Source of the DNA: an uncultured Bacteroidales bacterium
GTDB taxonomy: Bacteria; Bacteroidota; Bacteroidia; Bacteroidales; Bacteroidaceae
Length of the DNA stretch: 54,279 nucleotides
Assembly: GCA_902779315.1 (NCBI GenBank)
Contig: CACZBC010000013.1
Span: 1-54,279 of the forward strand
Direction: 5' to 3'
How positions within the stretch are numbered: position 1 is the stretch's first letter; every line of letters begins with the position of its first letter. The notes below the pieces were generated by a model, which was not told the DNA's origin, searched no databases, and was given only the letters and a program-made list of their open reading frames with translations. Shown here one piece after another: positions 34,190 through 43,712 of this stretch. The position numbers and the translations under genes were made by a program.

Positions 34190-35575
34190 ATGACACTCAT
34201 TAAATCAATCTCAGGAATCAGAGGAACCATCGGAGGGAAAGCTGGAGACACGCTCAATCCCCTCGATATCGTGAAGTTCACATCTGCCTACGCAACCCTC
34301 ATTCGCCGCACAACTACGGTCAAGAGCAACAAGATAGTGGTCGGCAGAGATGCCCGCATCTCCGGACCCATGGTGAAGAACGTGGTTTGCGGAACACTTA
34401 TGGGAATGGGCTTCGACGTAGTCAACATCGGACTCGCCACGACCCCCACAACCGAAGTCGCAGTCACGATGGAAGGCGCTTGTGGCGGCATCATCATTAC
34501 TGCCAGCCATAATCCGCGAATGTGGAACGCCCTGAAACTCCTCAACGCTCAAGGCGAGTTCCTCAACAAAGAGGAAGGAAACGAAGTGCTCCGCATCGCC
34601 GAAGCCGAAGACTTCGAGTACGCAGACGTGGACCACTTGGGTTCTTATCGCGAGGACAACACCTACGACCAGAAACACATTGACCTCGTTCTCGGCCTCG
34701 ACCTTGTGGATGTGGAAGCCATCAAGAAGGCGAACTTCCGCGTAGCCTTCGACAGCGTCAACAGTGTGGGCGGAGTCATCCTGCCGAAACTGCTCGAACA
34801 ACTTGGCGTAAAGACCGTCACAGGGCTCTTTACCGAACCTACAGGCGACTTCCAGCACAATCCCGAACCCCTCGAGAAGAACCTCGCCGACATCAAAGCC
34901 TTGATGCAAAAAGGCGAGCACGACATCGCCTTTGTCGTCGACCCAGATGTGGACCGCCTCGCTCTCTTCTGTGAAGACGGAACCATGTATGGTGAAGAAT
35001 ACACGCTCGTAACGGTTGCCGACTACATCCTGCAGCATACGCCAGGCAATACGGTCAGCAATCTCAGCTCCACTCGCGCCCTTCGAGATGTCACTCGCAA
35101 GTACGGATGCGAGTATAACGCAAGTGCCGTTGGCGAAGTCAATGTGGTAACAAAGATGAAGGAAACTAACGCAGTCATCGGCGGAGAAGGCAATGGTGGC
35201 GTCATCTACCCTGCAGCCCACTACGGACGAGACGCTCTGGTAGGTATCGCACTCATCCTCACATACCTCGCCAAAAAGGGAATGAAGGCAAGCGAACTGC
35301 GTGCAACCTATCCTCCCTACTTCATCGCCAAGAACCGTATCGACCTGACTCCAGAAACAGACGTGGATGCAATCCTCGCCAAAGTTAAGGAAATGTACGC
35401 AAGCGAAGAGGTGAATGACATCGATGGCGTCAAGATAGACTTCCCCGACAAGTGGGTTCATCTCAGAAAGAGCAATACAGAACCCATCATTCGCGTCTAT
35501 AGCGAAGCCAGCACAATGCAGGACGCAGACGCAATAGGCAAGCAAATCATGGACGTAGTCTACAGTATGGCATAA
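34190..35575 (+). CDS. glmM: Phosphohexomutase, probable phosphoglucosamine mutase
   Basis: This 461-residue enzyme of the phosphoglucomutase/phosphomannomutase family most likely converts GlcN-6-P to GlcN-1-P for peptidoglycan and LPS precursors. It has phosphoserine Ser106 in I-T-A-S-H-N-P, a metal loop D-P-D-V-D-R, a sugar loop G-G-E-G-N-G-G and a phosphate loop R-K-S-N-T-E-P. The N-terminus (S-I-S-G-I-R-G-T-I-G-G) fits GlmM-type Bacteroidetes mutases. The start at 34190 avoids a 24-codon extension that overlaps the repeat array. It is followed by nagA, forming an amino-sugar pair. Confidence 0.88.
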   Translation: MTLIKSISGIRGTIGGKAGDTLNPLDIVKFTSAYATLIRRTTTVKSNKIVVGRDARISGPMVKNVVCGTLMGMGFDVVNIGLATTPTTEVAVTMEGACGGIIITASHNPRMWNALKLLNAQGEFLNKEEGNEVLRIAEAEDFEYADVDHLGSYREDNTYDQKHIDLVLGLDLVDVEAIKKANFRVAFDSVNSVGGVILPKLLEQLGVKTVTGLFTEPTGDFQHNPEPLEKNLADIKALMQKGEHDIAFVVDPDVDRLALFCEDGTMYGEEYTLVTVADYILQHTPGNTVSNLSSTRALRDVTRKYGCEYNASAVGEVNVVTKMKETNAVIGGEGNGGVIYPAAHYGRDALVGIALILTYLAKKGMKASELRATYPPYFIAKNRIDLTPETDVDAILAKVKEMYASEEVNDIDGVKIDFPDKWVHLRKSNTEPIIRVYSEASTMQDADAIGKQIMDVVYSMA

Positions 35576-35612
35576 ACTTTAACAACTAACCTATAAACTT
35601 CCAACTATTCTC

Positions 35613-36776
35613 ATGTTAACCCAAATCATTAATGCAAAAATCCTGACCCCGCAAGGATGGCTCAAGAACGGCAGCATCATCCTTCGAGACAACAAGATAC
35701 TCGAGGTGACAAACTGCGACTTGGCCGTCATCGGAGCTGACCTCATCGACGCTAAAGGCATGTATGTAGTGCCCGGATTCATCGATATGCATGTTCACGG
35801 AGGAGGCGGCAGAGACTTCCAAGAAGGCACACCTGAAGCATTCAAGACCGCTGTGGAAGCTCACGCGAAACATGGCACGACCACTATCTTCCCCACCCTG
35901 AGCAGCAGTACCGTGCCCATGATTGAGAAGGCAGTACATACTTGTACCAAACTCATGCAGGAAAAAGACTCGCCCATCCTCGGTCTTCACCTCGAAGGAC
36001 ACTACCTCAACCCCACAAAGGCTGGGGCGCAACAACCCGAATGGATAAAGAACCCAGACCCCAACGAGTACATCCCCATCGTGGAAAAGTCGGAATGTCT
36101 CTCGCGTTGGGACGCTGCTCCAGAACTTCCAGGAGCCCTGCAGTTCGGACGTTACTGCGCAGAAAAGGGAATCCTGCCAAGCATAGCACACACCAATGCA
36201 GAATATGATGACGTAAAAGCCGCTTTCGAAGCAGGCTTCACCCACGTCACGCACTTCTACAATGCCATGCCTGGCTTCCACAACAAGATGGGATACAAGT
36301 ACGAAGGTACAGTCGAAAGTGTCTACCTCATTGACGACATGACCATAGAATGCATAGCTGACGGCATCCATGTTCCGCCCACAATCCTTCGCATGGCCTA
36401 TAAGATCAAAGGTGTTGAACGCATGGCCGTCATCACGGACGCATTGGCTGTGGCTGCTGCGCCTGCCGACGCTAAGGCTTTCGACGAGCGTGTCATTGTC
36501 GAGGACGGCGTTGCAAAACTCTCCGACCGCAGTGCCCTTGCAGGTTCCATCGCTACAACCGACCGACTGGTCCGCACTCTTGTTCAACAAGCAGAAGTGC
36601 CTCTTGAGGATGCAGTCCGTATGGCAAGCGAAACGCCGGCTCACATCATGGGCATCTTCGGCAGGAAAGGCGCTTTGGCTCGCGGCAAAGATGCCGACGT
36701 CCTTATCCTCGACGAGAAACTCAAGGTTCGCTGCGTTTGGCAAATGGGCAAGATTATCGAGAACACACTCTTCTAG
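35613..36776 (+). CDS. nagA: N-acetylglucosamine-6-phosphate deacetylase
   Basis: This 387-residue enzyme hydrolyses GlcNAc-6-P to GlcN-6-P and acetate, recycling cell-wall and dietary amino sugar. Amidohydrolase-fold motifs are I-D-M-H-V-H-G-G-G-G, G-L-H-L-E-G-H-Y-L-N (metal Glu), A-H-T-N-A, H-F-Y-N-A-M-P-G-F, A-D-G-I-H-V and V-I-T-D-A (catalytic Asp). It lies 37 bp after glmM and 6 bp before the channel fusion gene, so the three may be co-transcribed. Confidence 0.97.
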   Translation: MLTQIINAKILTPQGWLKNGSIILRDNKILEVTNCDLAVIGADLIDAKGMYVVPGFIDMHVHGGGGRDFQEGTPEAFKTAVEAHAKHGTTTIFPTLSSSTVPMIEKAVHTCTKLMQEKDSPILGLHLEGHYLNPTKAGAQQPEWIKNPDPNEYIPIVEKSECLSRWDAAPELPGALQFGRYCAEKGILPSIAHTNAEYDDVKAAFEAGFTHVTHFYNAMPGFHNKMGYKYEGTVESVYLIDDMTIECIADGIHVPPTILRMAYKIKGVERMAVITDALAVAAAPADAKAFDERVIVEDGVAKLSDRSALAGSIATTDRLVRTLVQQAEVPLEDAVRMASETPAHIMGIFGRKGALARGKDADVLILDEKLKVRCVWQMGKIIENTLF

Positions 36777-36782
36777 AAGTTC

Positions 36783-39700
36783 ATGAATCTCATTCGAAGA
36801 CTTTGGCAGAAAGCCATGCATAATGAAGCGCTACGGGAAAAGTTGCGCGTCATTATATTCCAAAGCGACACTCCGCTTGGAAAGGCTTTCGATGTCGCGT
36901 TGCTTTGTTGCATTGTTGCAAGCATACTGATCGTCGTGTTGGAAAGCTTGCAAGGAATGCCACCAAAGGCAAAGTTGGTCTTTACCGTCTTGGAGTATGT
37001 CTTCACATTCTTCTTTACGCTCGAGTACCTTTGCCGGCTTTACTGCTCCGACAAGCCACGCGATTATGCCCTAAGCTTCTTCGGAATCATTGACTTGCTG
37101 AGCACTTTGCCGCTCTACATCGGATGGATATTCGGTCCTGTTCGCTACCTTATGGTAGTGCGTACATTCCGCCTCATCCGTGTTTTCCGCGTCTTCAAAC
37201 TCTTCAGTTTCCTGCAAGAGGGCGACCTTTTGATGCGCTCCATCATCATCAGCGCCCCAAAGATTGGCGTCTTCTTCCTCTTCATGGTCATCATGGTCAT
37301 CAGTATGGGAACACTCATGTACATGGTGGAAGGCAGCATTCCGAACACTCCATTCACCGACATACCGACCAGCATTTACTGGGCTGTCGTGACAATGACG
37401 ACTGTAGGCTATGGCGACATTGCTCCTGCAACATTCCTTGGGCGCGTGCTTTCCGCTATAGTCATGCTGATGGGCTACACCATTATGGCCGTTCCGACAG
37501 GTATCGTCAGCGCGCAAATGGTGCATGATCACAAGTCAAAAGGCAATGAGAAGTCTTGTCCGGAATGCGGTTCTCCCCTACCCTTCGACGCGCATTTCTG
37601 TCCTTTCTGTGGCTTGAAACAAGATGCCACAAAGAATATAAAGAGCGTTAATGCGCCATTGGTGGTGTTGCTGCTCTTGTTCCTGCCGAGTTTCACACTC
37701 CATGCTCAAGACCAGCTGCTTACAGGCACCATCATTGGAACTGCCGAGAGTGTGGACTATTCGAGTGGGCAGGCCAGCACAACCGTCAATACTGCAGCTA
37801 ATGCCTTCGATGGAAACTTCTCCACCTTCTTTGCTTCCTACGAACGCAGCAAGACATGGGTGGGGCTCGACTTAGGGGAAAAACATGTCATTACTCGTGT
37901 CGGATGGTCGCCTCGCGAAGGAAGTTATGGACCGAAACGCGTGGTCCTGGCTCTCTTCGAAGGCGCAAACGACCCGAACTTCCTTGATGGCGTCCCGCTC
38001 TATCTGGTTGATCAGGAAGGCACAGTCGGTTCGATGAGCTATGCCGACGTGAATGTCTCAAGAGGCTTCCGTTATGTTCGATACATCGGTCCCAACGATG
38101 CAAGATGCAACATAGCGGAAGTTGCTTTCTATGGCCACGCTGGCGAAGGCGACGACACACAGTTCTATCAACTGACCAACTTGCCAACCCTCTCCTTCCA
38201 TACTGTCGACAACATCGACCCATACGACAAAATACACGAACTCGTCTCGTCCTTCACAATCATATATGCTGACGGCACGATGATTCAGGAAGAGACAGGC
38301 ACAAGCCGATACCGCGGAAACGGTTCGCTGACAAACCCCAAGAAGCCCTATCGCATCAAACTCGACACCCAGAAACGCATGTTCAAGGATTCCGATATGC
38401 GTTCTCCAGCAAAAGCCAAGAAGTGGACACTCATCAACAATCACGATGATAAAACGCTGATGCGAAACCTTGTGGCCTTCGAGATAGCACGTCGAATGGG
38501 CTACGATTATGTGCCTTGGAGCAAGCCTGTCGATGTTATAGTTAACGGCGAATACAAGGGATGTTACCAACTAAGCGACCAATTGACAGTTGACAGGAAT
38601 CGCATTAACCTTACTGAGATGGAACCAACTGACATCGAAGGCGAGGCTTTGACTGGCGGTTATCTGTTGGAGCTGGATGGTTACGCTGCTCAGGAAACAT
38701 CCTGGTTCACAAGTGCGTCAGGCAATCCCGTTACCATCAAGAGTCCGGACGATGAGGAAATCATGCCCGAACAGGCTGCTTACATTCGTCGCGAATTCAA
38801 CCTGATGGAGGCAAAGATACTGGCTTCCAACTTCGACGACCCGGTTTTGGGCTTTCGTTCGAAACTCGACGAAAAGACTCTTTTGCAGTATTGGCTGACC
38901 GAAGAACTGGCTGGCAATCCTGATGCCTTCTGGAGTTGCTATTTCACAAAAGAGCGAGGAGACGAACGATTCCACATGGGACCTGTCTGGGACTTTGACA
39001 ATGCATTCGACAACGACTACCGAAACTTCCCGACGAACGACCTCGGCGACTTCATTTCGCTTGCCCGAGGCGGTGCAGGCAACTTCCGAGCCTTGCTCAA
39101 ACGTATATTCTCCGACCAGGTTCTTCGCGATTCTATGGCTGTGATGTGGAACTATGCGCGAGCCGAGCGAGGCATTACGAAAGAGAGTCTTCTCGCTTAC
39201 ATCGACTCGACGGCTCAAGAATTGATGCAATCCCAACGACTCAATTTCATGCGATGGCCCGTTTTGGACCAAAAGGTACAGGTCAATCCGAGAGCTGGCG
39301 GCTCGTATGAAGTTGAACTTGGTTGGCTGAAGGAATACCTCGAGAACCGAATTTCGTGGCTCGACAACTTCATCAACAATAATCCGAGTGGCGAGGAGCC
39401 AGAAGTCGTGGAGATTGCTTCGGCAGCCGATTTGGCAGGCTTTGCAAATCGCGTCAACAGTGGAGAGACTTCACTTTGTGCTGTTCTGAGAGCAGACATC
39501 GACTTCTCTTCCTACCCAAGTGTCATGATTGGAACCAACAATCACTACAAGGGAGAGTTCGACGGAGCTGGACATTCCATCAAACTTGCCCTGCGACGAA
39601 GTGCAGAAGATGCAGGTCTTTTTGGCTGGCTATCAGGTCATGTTCACGACCTCAGCACGACGGGTACCATCACGACCTCAGCTAAGTTTGCCGGAGGCAT

Positions 39701-41342
39701 TGCCGCAAGGACAGAGAATGCCACGATAGAGCGATGCCAGAGCAAGGTTAATATTGTCAGCACAGTTAATGGCGACGGCACTCACGGCGGCATTATGGGT
39801 ATTGCTTATCAGGGCACAATTGTTCGCGATTGCCTTATAAGTGGTGGCATGTTGGGCACTCAGACGAATTGTTGCGGAGGTGTTGCGGGTTGGACAGACG
39901 GCTCTATTCACATCTCGAACTGCCTCATTACCAGTCGCTTCACAGTTGGCACAGACGGAAGCGACTTGATAGCTCGAAACGTGAGCAATGTCACTTCAAC
40001 AAACAACTACATCCAGAGTGACTGGAACGCCCCGAATGGATGCGGAGGCATTACAATGTTGACGGAAAATCAGGTGAATTATGGAGAGGCATGTTTCCTG
40101 CTTGAAGGGAAACAGCCGGGCAGTTCTGCATGGCGACAGACGCTTGGCGCAGACACCACACCCATTCCAGACCCCTCTCACAGCACAGTCTATTCATTCT
40201 CCCATCTGCATTGTGACGGCTCGCCCTACACTACTATCGACGGCTATACCAACAATGCTTCGCTCAACAGACAAGACAATCACAACTATGTTGGCGGCAT
40301 TTGTCAGTACTGCGGAAACATCGACATAAACAACATGCCTCGCGACGAACGCGGATACTACCAGATTGCTTCGGCCGAGGCACTCAAATGGTTCGCCCAG
40401 ATGATAGAGCAGGGCCACACAGATATCTGTGGTGTGCTGACCGACGACATTGACTTCACGCACTATCCCACCACGATGATTGGCGAGAGCAAGACTTTCG
40501 AAGGCATCTTCGACGGAGGCGGCCACACCATCACTATCGCGTTGGTTCGTTCGGCAGACTATGCCGGACTCTTTTGTCATCTGTCCGGAACCGTGCAAGA
40601 TCTTATAGTTCGCGGCACAATCACTACAAGTCGCAAGTTTGCCGGCCTTGTTTCCGATGTTCGCGGCGGCACTATGCTTCGATGCCAGAGTTACATCAAT
40701 ATCAACGCCACAATAGATGGTGACGGCACTCATGGCGGTTTGGCGGGACTCGCCAGCGATGGTCCGAGCATTCCCACGATACAGGACTGCATCTTTGCTG
40801 GCAGCATAAACGGAGCGAATGTGAACTTGTGCGGAGGTCTCGTCGGCTGGGCTTCATATACTTGTCTCATCTCGAACAACCTCATGATGGGCAAGATGAA
40901 CATCAGTTCGGAAGGCGGCGACATCATTTGCCGCAATAATAGTCGGGCCATCATCCTCGACACATACTACTACACCGACTGGGACATTAGCGTACCGACT
41001 GATGCTATCAGCACCGACGAGTACGAAATGACGAGCGGCGACCTTTGCCTCATGCTCAATGCCGGCAGGTCGGAAGAGCGGCAAGCATGGTTCCAAACGC
41101 TGAACGAGGATAACTATCCCGTTCCGGACAATAGGCATCTGCCCGTCTGGTACTACGACGGATCGTACATCAACGAAGATCCTGACGGCATACAAATCGT
41201 TAAGAATCAAGAGACTAAAGCAACCGATCAAATCTACGACCTTAGTGGACGGCGTATTCTCGGCACACCAGATCGAGGCATTTACATCGTGAACGGAAGG
41301 AAGATTGCATTCGGTAATGACAAATACAAAGTGCAACGTTGA
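36783..41342 (+). CDS. Fusion: voltage-gated-type K+ channel + zinc ribbon + secreted CotH/beta-helix protein
   Basis: One uninterrupted 1519-residue frame joins two normally separate proteins. Residues about 1-255 are a six-TM ion channel: an S4-like helix (R-x-x-R-L-I-R-V-F-R-V-F-K) and filter T-V-G-Y-G-D at about 206-211. Cys259, 262, 273 and 276 form a zinc ribbon, where such channels usually end. Residues 284-308 read K-N-I-K-S-V then a hydrophobic run to L-H-A-Q, exactly like a signal peptide lacking its Met. Then come a discoidin-like domain (about 310-460) and a CotH domain (R-Y-R-G-N-G-S at 509, W-D-F-D at 736). Two beta-helix/GLUG-like domains follow (about 870-1010, 1195-1380). The tail (D-L-S-G-R-R-I, G-I-Y-I-V-N-G-R-K-I) matches Prevotella secreted proteins. 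The topology is coherent: the extra helix would send CotH to the periplasm. Confidence 0.85.
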   Translation: MNLIRRLWQKAMHNEALREKLRVIIFQSDTPLGKAFDVALLCCIVASILIVVLESLQGMPPKAKLVFTVLEYVFTFFFTLEYLCRLYCSDKPRDYALSFFGIIDLLSTLPLYIGWIFGPVRYLMVVRTFRLIRVFRVFKLFSFLQEGDLLMRSIIISAPKIGVFFLFMVIMVISMGTLMYMVEGSIPNTPFTDIPTSIYWAVVTMTTVGYGDIAPATFLGRVLSAIVMLMGYTIMAVPTGIVSAQMVHDHKSKGNEKSCPECGSPLPFDAHFCPFCGLKQDATKNIKSVNAPLVVLLLLFLPSFTLHAQDQLLTGTIIGTAESVDYSSGQASTTVNTAANAFDGNFSTFFASYERSKTWVGLDLGEKHVITRVGWSPREGSYGPKRVVLALFEGANDPNFLDGVPLYLVDQEGTVGSMSYADVNVSRGFRYVRYIGPNDARCNIAEVAFYGHAGEGDDTQFYQLTNLPTLSFHTVDNIDPYDKIHELVSSFTIIYADGTMIQEETGTSRYRGNGSLTNPKKPYRIKLDTQKRMFKDSDMRSPAKAKKWTLINNHDDKTLMRNLVAFEIARRMGYDYVPWSKPVDVIVNGEYKGCYQLSDQLTVDRNRINLTEMEPTDIEGEALTGGYLLELDGYAAQETSWFTSASGNPVTIKSPDDEEIMPEQAAYIRREFNLMEAKILASNFDDPVLGFRSKLDEKTLLQYWLTEELAGNPDAFWSCYFTKERGDERFHMGPVWDFDNAFDNDYRNFPTNDLGDFISLARGGAGNFRALLKRIFSDQVLRDSMAVMWNYARAERGITKESLLAYIDSTAQELMQSQRLNFMRWPVLDQKVQVNPRAGGSYEVELGWLKEYLENRISWLDNFINNNPSGEEPEVVEIASAADLAGFANRVNSGETSLCAVLRADIDFSSYPSVMIGTNNHYKGEFDGAGHSIKLALRRSAEDAGLFGWLSGHVHDLSTTGTITTSAKFAGGIAARTENATIERCQSKVNIVSTVNGDGTHGGIMGIAYQGTIVRDCLISGGMLGTQTNCCGGVAGWTDGSIHISNCLITSRFTVGTDGSDLIARNVSNVTSTNNYIQSDWNAPNGCGGITMLTENQVNYGEACFLLEGKQPGSSAWRQTLGADTTPIPDPSHSTVYSFSHLHCDGSPYTTIDGYTNNASLNRQDNHNYVGGICQYCGNIDINNMPRDERGYYQIASAEALKWFAQMIEQGHTDICGVLTDDIDFTHYPTTMIGESKTFEGIFDGGGHTITIALVRSADYAGLFCHLSGTVQDLIVRGTITTSRKFAGLVSDVRGGTMLRCQSYININATIDGDGTHGGLAGLASDGPSIPTIQDCIFAGSINGANVNLCGGLVGWASYTCLISNNLMMGKMNISSEGGDIICRNNSRAIILDTYYYTDWDISVPTDAISTDEYEMTSGDLCLMLNAGRSEERQAWFQTLNEDNYPVPDNRHLPVWYYDGSYINEDPDGIQIVKNQETKATDQIYDLSGRRILGTPDRGIYIVNGRKIAFGNDKYKVQR

Positions 41343-41441
41343 AAAACGTAACGTGCCTAAAACGCAAACATATAGTGTTACGATTGCAAACATAACGTGT
41401 TATGATCGCAAACGTAACGTGCCTAATTGACAAACGTAACA
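41343..41441. repeat. CTAGTGTGACG-family repeat cluster (gap 5)
   Basis: Directly after the fusion-gene stop, five to six variant units alternate: AACGTAACGTGCCTAAAACG, CATATAGTGTTACGATTGCA, AACATAACGTGTTATGATCG, then AACGTAACGTGCC. Spacing is about 20-24 bp. It is more degenerate than the 34036 array. Confidence 0.65.
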
Positions 41442-41449
41442 CAAGTGAT

Positions 41450-43147
41450 ATGTCTGACAGTATCATTGAAAGAGTTGAAGCGCTTCGCGAATACTTGCGG
41501 AAGAACGGGCTGAATGCCTTCATCTTCCCAAGTACAGACCCGCATCAAGGCGAATATGTGCCCGAACATTGGATGACGCGGCAATGGATTTCAGGTTTCG
41601 ACGGAAGTGCAGGAACTGCCGTCGTGACCCTTTCCGACGCGGCACTTTGGACGGACAGCCGTTATTTCATCGCAGCCGAGGAGCAGCTCAAAGGCACACC
41701 TTTCCAATTAATGAAGGACGGATTGGCTGAGACGCCTTCCATCGCAGAGTGGATTTGTAATCAACTCACTGAAGGAGAGACGGTTGGAATAGACGGTAAC
41801 GTCTTCACTACGGCTGAGATGGAGGAGATGGAAAGTGCATTTGCAAAGGCTGTCATCAAGCTCAGAACAGACCTCGACCCTGCCGAAACGCTTTGGACAA
41901 ACCGTCCTCCCATCCCCAAGAACAAGGTGGAAATTCAACCCCTGGAGTTTGCCGGAGAGTCGGCTGAAAGCAAGATTGAGCGCGTTCGACAGGCTTTGAG
42001 GGAACAAAAGGCTGAGGGTCTCGTCATCTCTCAACTGGATGAAATTGCCTGGCTCCTCAATCTTCGCGGTTCCGACGTACATTGCAATCCCGTTTTCGTC
42101 AGTTATGTTCTCCTCACACAAAACGATGTGACGCTCTTCATAGACAGTGAAAAACTCGATGAAACCGTTCAAAATTACCTCAAGAGCATAGGCGTGAAGG
42201 TTCTTCCCTATGGCAAACCGAGTTTTGAAAGCAAGGCTTCGAACCCAATTCCCGCTATGAAATCGATTAAGAACCATGCTGAAATTGAAGGTTTCCGCAG
42301 GGCAATGATACGAGATGGCGTGGCGATGGTAAAGTTTCTGCGCTGGTTGAAGCCTGCAGTAGAAGCAGGGAAGGAGACGGAAATCAGCATAGACAAGAAG
42401 TTGACGGCTTTGAGGGCGGAGCAAGACCTGTATCGAGGCCTCTCGTTCGACACGATTGCGGCTTACGCTCAGCATGGCGCGATTGTCCACTACGAAGCCA
42501 CTCCAGAGACGGATGTCGTGCTTGAACCTAAAGGTTTGCTGCTTCTGGATAGTGGCGCTCAATATCAAGACGGCACGACTGACATCACGCGAACCATCGC
42601 TCTGGGTGCTTTGACGGATGAGGAACGACTCGACTACACCTTGGTTCTCAAGGGGCATATCCGCTTGGCACTCACCAAGTTCCCCGATGGAATTAGCGGC
42701 ACTCAGATAGATGCCCTTGCCCGTTATGCAATGTGGCAGCACGGCATCAACTTCGGACACGGAACCGGTCACGGAGTTGGCTCGTATCTGTGTGTTCACG
42801 AAGGACCTCATCAGATTCGACACACATGGAAACCTGCCCCACTTCATGCAGGGATGACAGTCACCAACGAACCTGGCATTTACCGACAAGGCAAGCATGG
42901 AGTGCGAATTGAGAACACCATGCTCATCGTCGAGGCTGGCGAAACTGAGTTCGGCAAGTTCCTGCGTCTCGAACCGCTCACGCTTTGCCCAATCGACCTC
43001 ACACCCGTCGTTTGGGAACTGATGACGCCAGAAGAGATAACTTACCTCAATACATATCACAAGAAAGTATACGACGAGCTCTCGCCTCTGCTTGATGAAG
43101 AGGAGAAAGAGTGGCTCAAAAGCAACACAAAAGAATGGCAATCATAA
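41450..43147 (+). CDS. Xaa-Pro aminopeptidase (M24B)
   Basis: This 565-residue cytosolic dimetal peptidase removes N-terminal residues before proline. Two creatinase-like N-terminal domains precede the pita-bread domain. Metal ligands are in L-L-D-S-G-A-Q-Y (Asp), T-T-D-I-T-R-T (Asp), G-T-G-H-G-V-G (His), T-N-E-P-G-I-Y (Glu) and V-R-I-E-N-T (Glu). The start at 41450 (M-S-D-S-I-I-E-R) excludes an upstream extension made of repeat-cluster sequence. Confidence 0.95.
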   Translation: MSDSIIERVEALREYLRKNGLNAFIFPSTDPHQGEYVPEHWMTRQWISGFDGSAGTAVVTLSDAALWTDSRYFIAAEEQLKGTPFQLMKDGLAETPSIAEWICNQLTEGETVGIDGNVFTTAEMEEMESAFAKAVIKLRTDLDPAETLWTNRPPIPKNKVEIQPLEFAGESAESKIERVRQALREQKAEGLVISQLDEIAWLLNLRGSDVHCNPVFVSYVLLTQNDVTLFIDSEKLDETVQNYLKSIGVKVLPYGKPSFESKASNPIPAMKSIKNHAEIEGFRRAMIRDGVAMVKFLRWLKPAVEAGKETEISIDKKLTALRAEQDLYRGLSFDTIAAYAQHGAIVHYEATPETDVVLEPKGLLLLDSGAQYQDGTTDITRTIALGALTDEERLDYTLVLKGHIRLALTKFPDGISGTQIDALARYAMWQHGINFGHGTGHGVGSYLCVHEGPHQIRHTWKPAPLHAGMTVTNEPGIYRQGKHGVRIENTMLIVEAGETEFGKFLRLEPLTLCPIDLTPVVWELMTPEEITYLNTYHKKVYDELSPLLDEEEKEWLKSNTKEWQS

Positions 43148-43710
43148 AGACACTCAAGGGGATGCCCGCTCCCCGATTCGGCAAACATTGCTACTTTAGC
43201 GAGGGTGCCGTGATAGTGGGCGACGTCGAAATGGGGGACGACTGCACCGTCTGGTTCAATGCCGTCATTCGTGGAGACGTTCATTTCGTAAAGATAGGAA
43301 ACAGAACGAACGTTCAAGATAACTCGTGCATCCATACGCTCAACGGCAAGGCGCCTTGCATCCTTGGCGACGACGTTACCATCGGGCATTGTGTCACCCT
43401 TCATGGATGCGAAGTGAAGGATGGCGCGTTGGTTGGAATGGGTGCGACTGTGCTCGATCATGCCGTTGTGGGAAAGGGCGCAATCGTGGCTGCGGGAGCA
43501 CTCGTCCTGAGCAATACGCAGATTGGTGACGGCGAACTTTGGGGCGGAGTGCCTGCCAAGTTCATCAAGAAGGTTGACCCTGAGCAGGCTCAAGCCCTGA
43601 ACAAAACCTATGCGCGGCACTACATCGAGTACAGCGACTGGTTCCGCGAAGCCGACAGCGACCCAAGGAACACGCAAACAGTAACAACCAGCGAAGACTA
43701 TAAACACTAA
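43135..43710 (+). CDS. Gamma-carbonic-anhydrase-family hexapeptide protein
   Basis: This 191-residue protein has a left-handed beta-helix of hexapeptide repeats (G-D-V-E-M-G-D-D-C, I-G-N-R-T-N-V-Q-D, I-G-H-C-V-T-L-H-G-C). Histidines suited to a metal site lie in S-C-I-H-T and G-H-C-V-T-L-H. The YrdA/PaaY/CaiE family includes carbonic anhydrases and proteins of unknown function. The start at 43135 overlaps the peptidase stop by 13 bp; 43111 is an alternative. The two genes are translationally close. Confidence 0.9.
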   Translation: MAIIKTLKGMPAPRFGKHCYFSEGAVIVGDVEMGDDCTVWFNAVIRGDVHFVKIGNRTNVQDNSCIHTLNGKAPCILGDDVTIGHCVTLHGCEVKDGALVGMGATVLDHAVVGKGAIVAAGALVLSNTQIGDGELWGGVPAKFIKKVDPEQAQALNKTYARHYIEYSDWFREADSDPRNTQTVTTSEDYKH

Positions 43711-43712
43711 TT

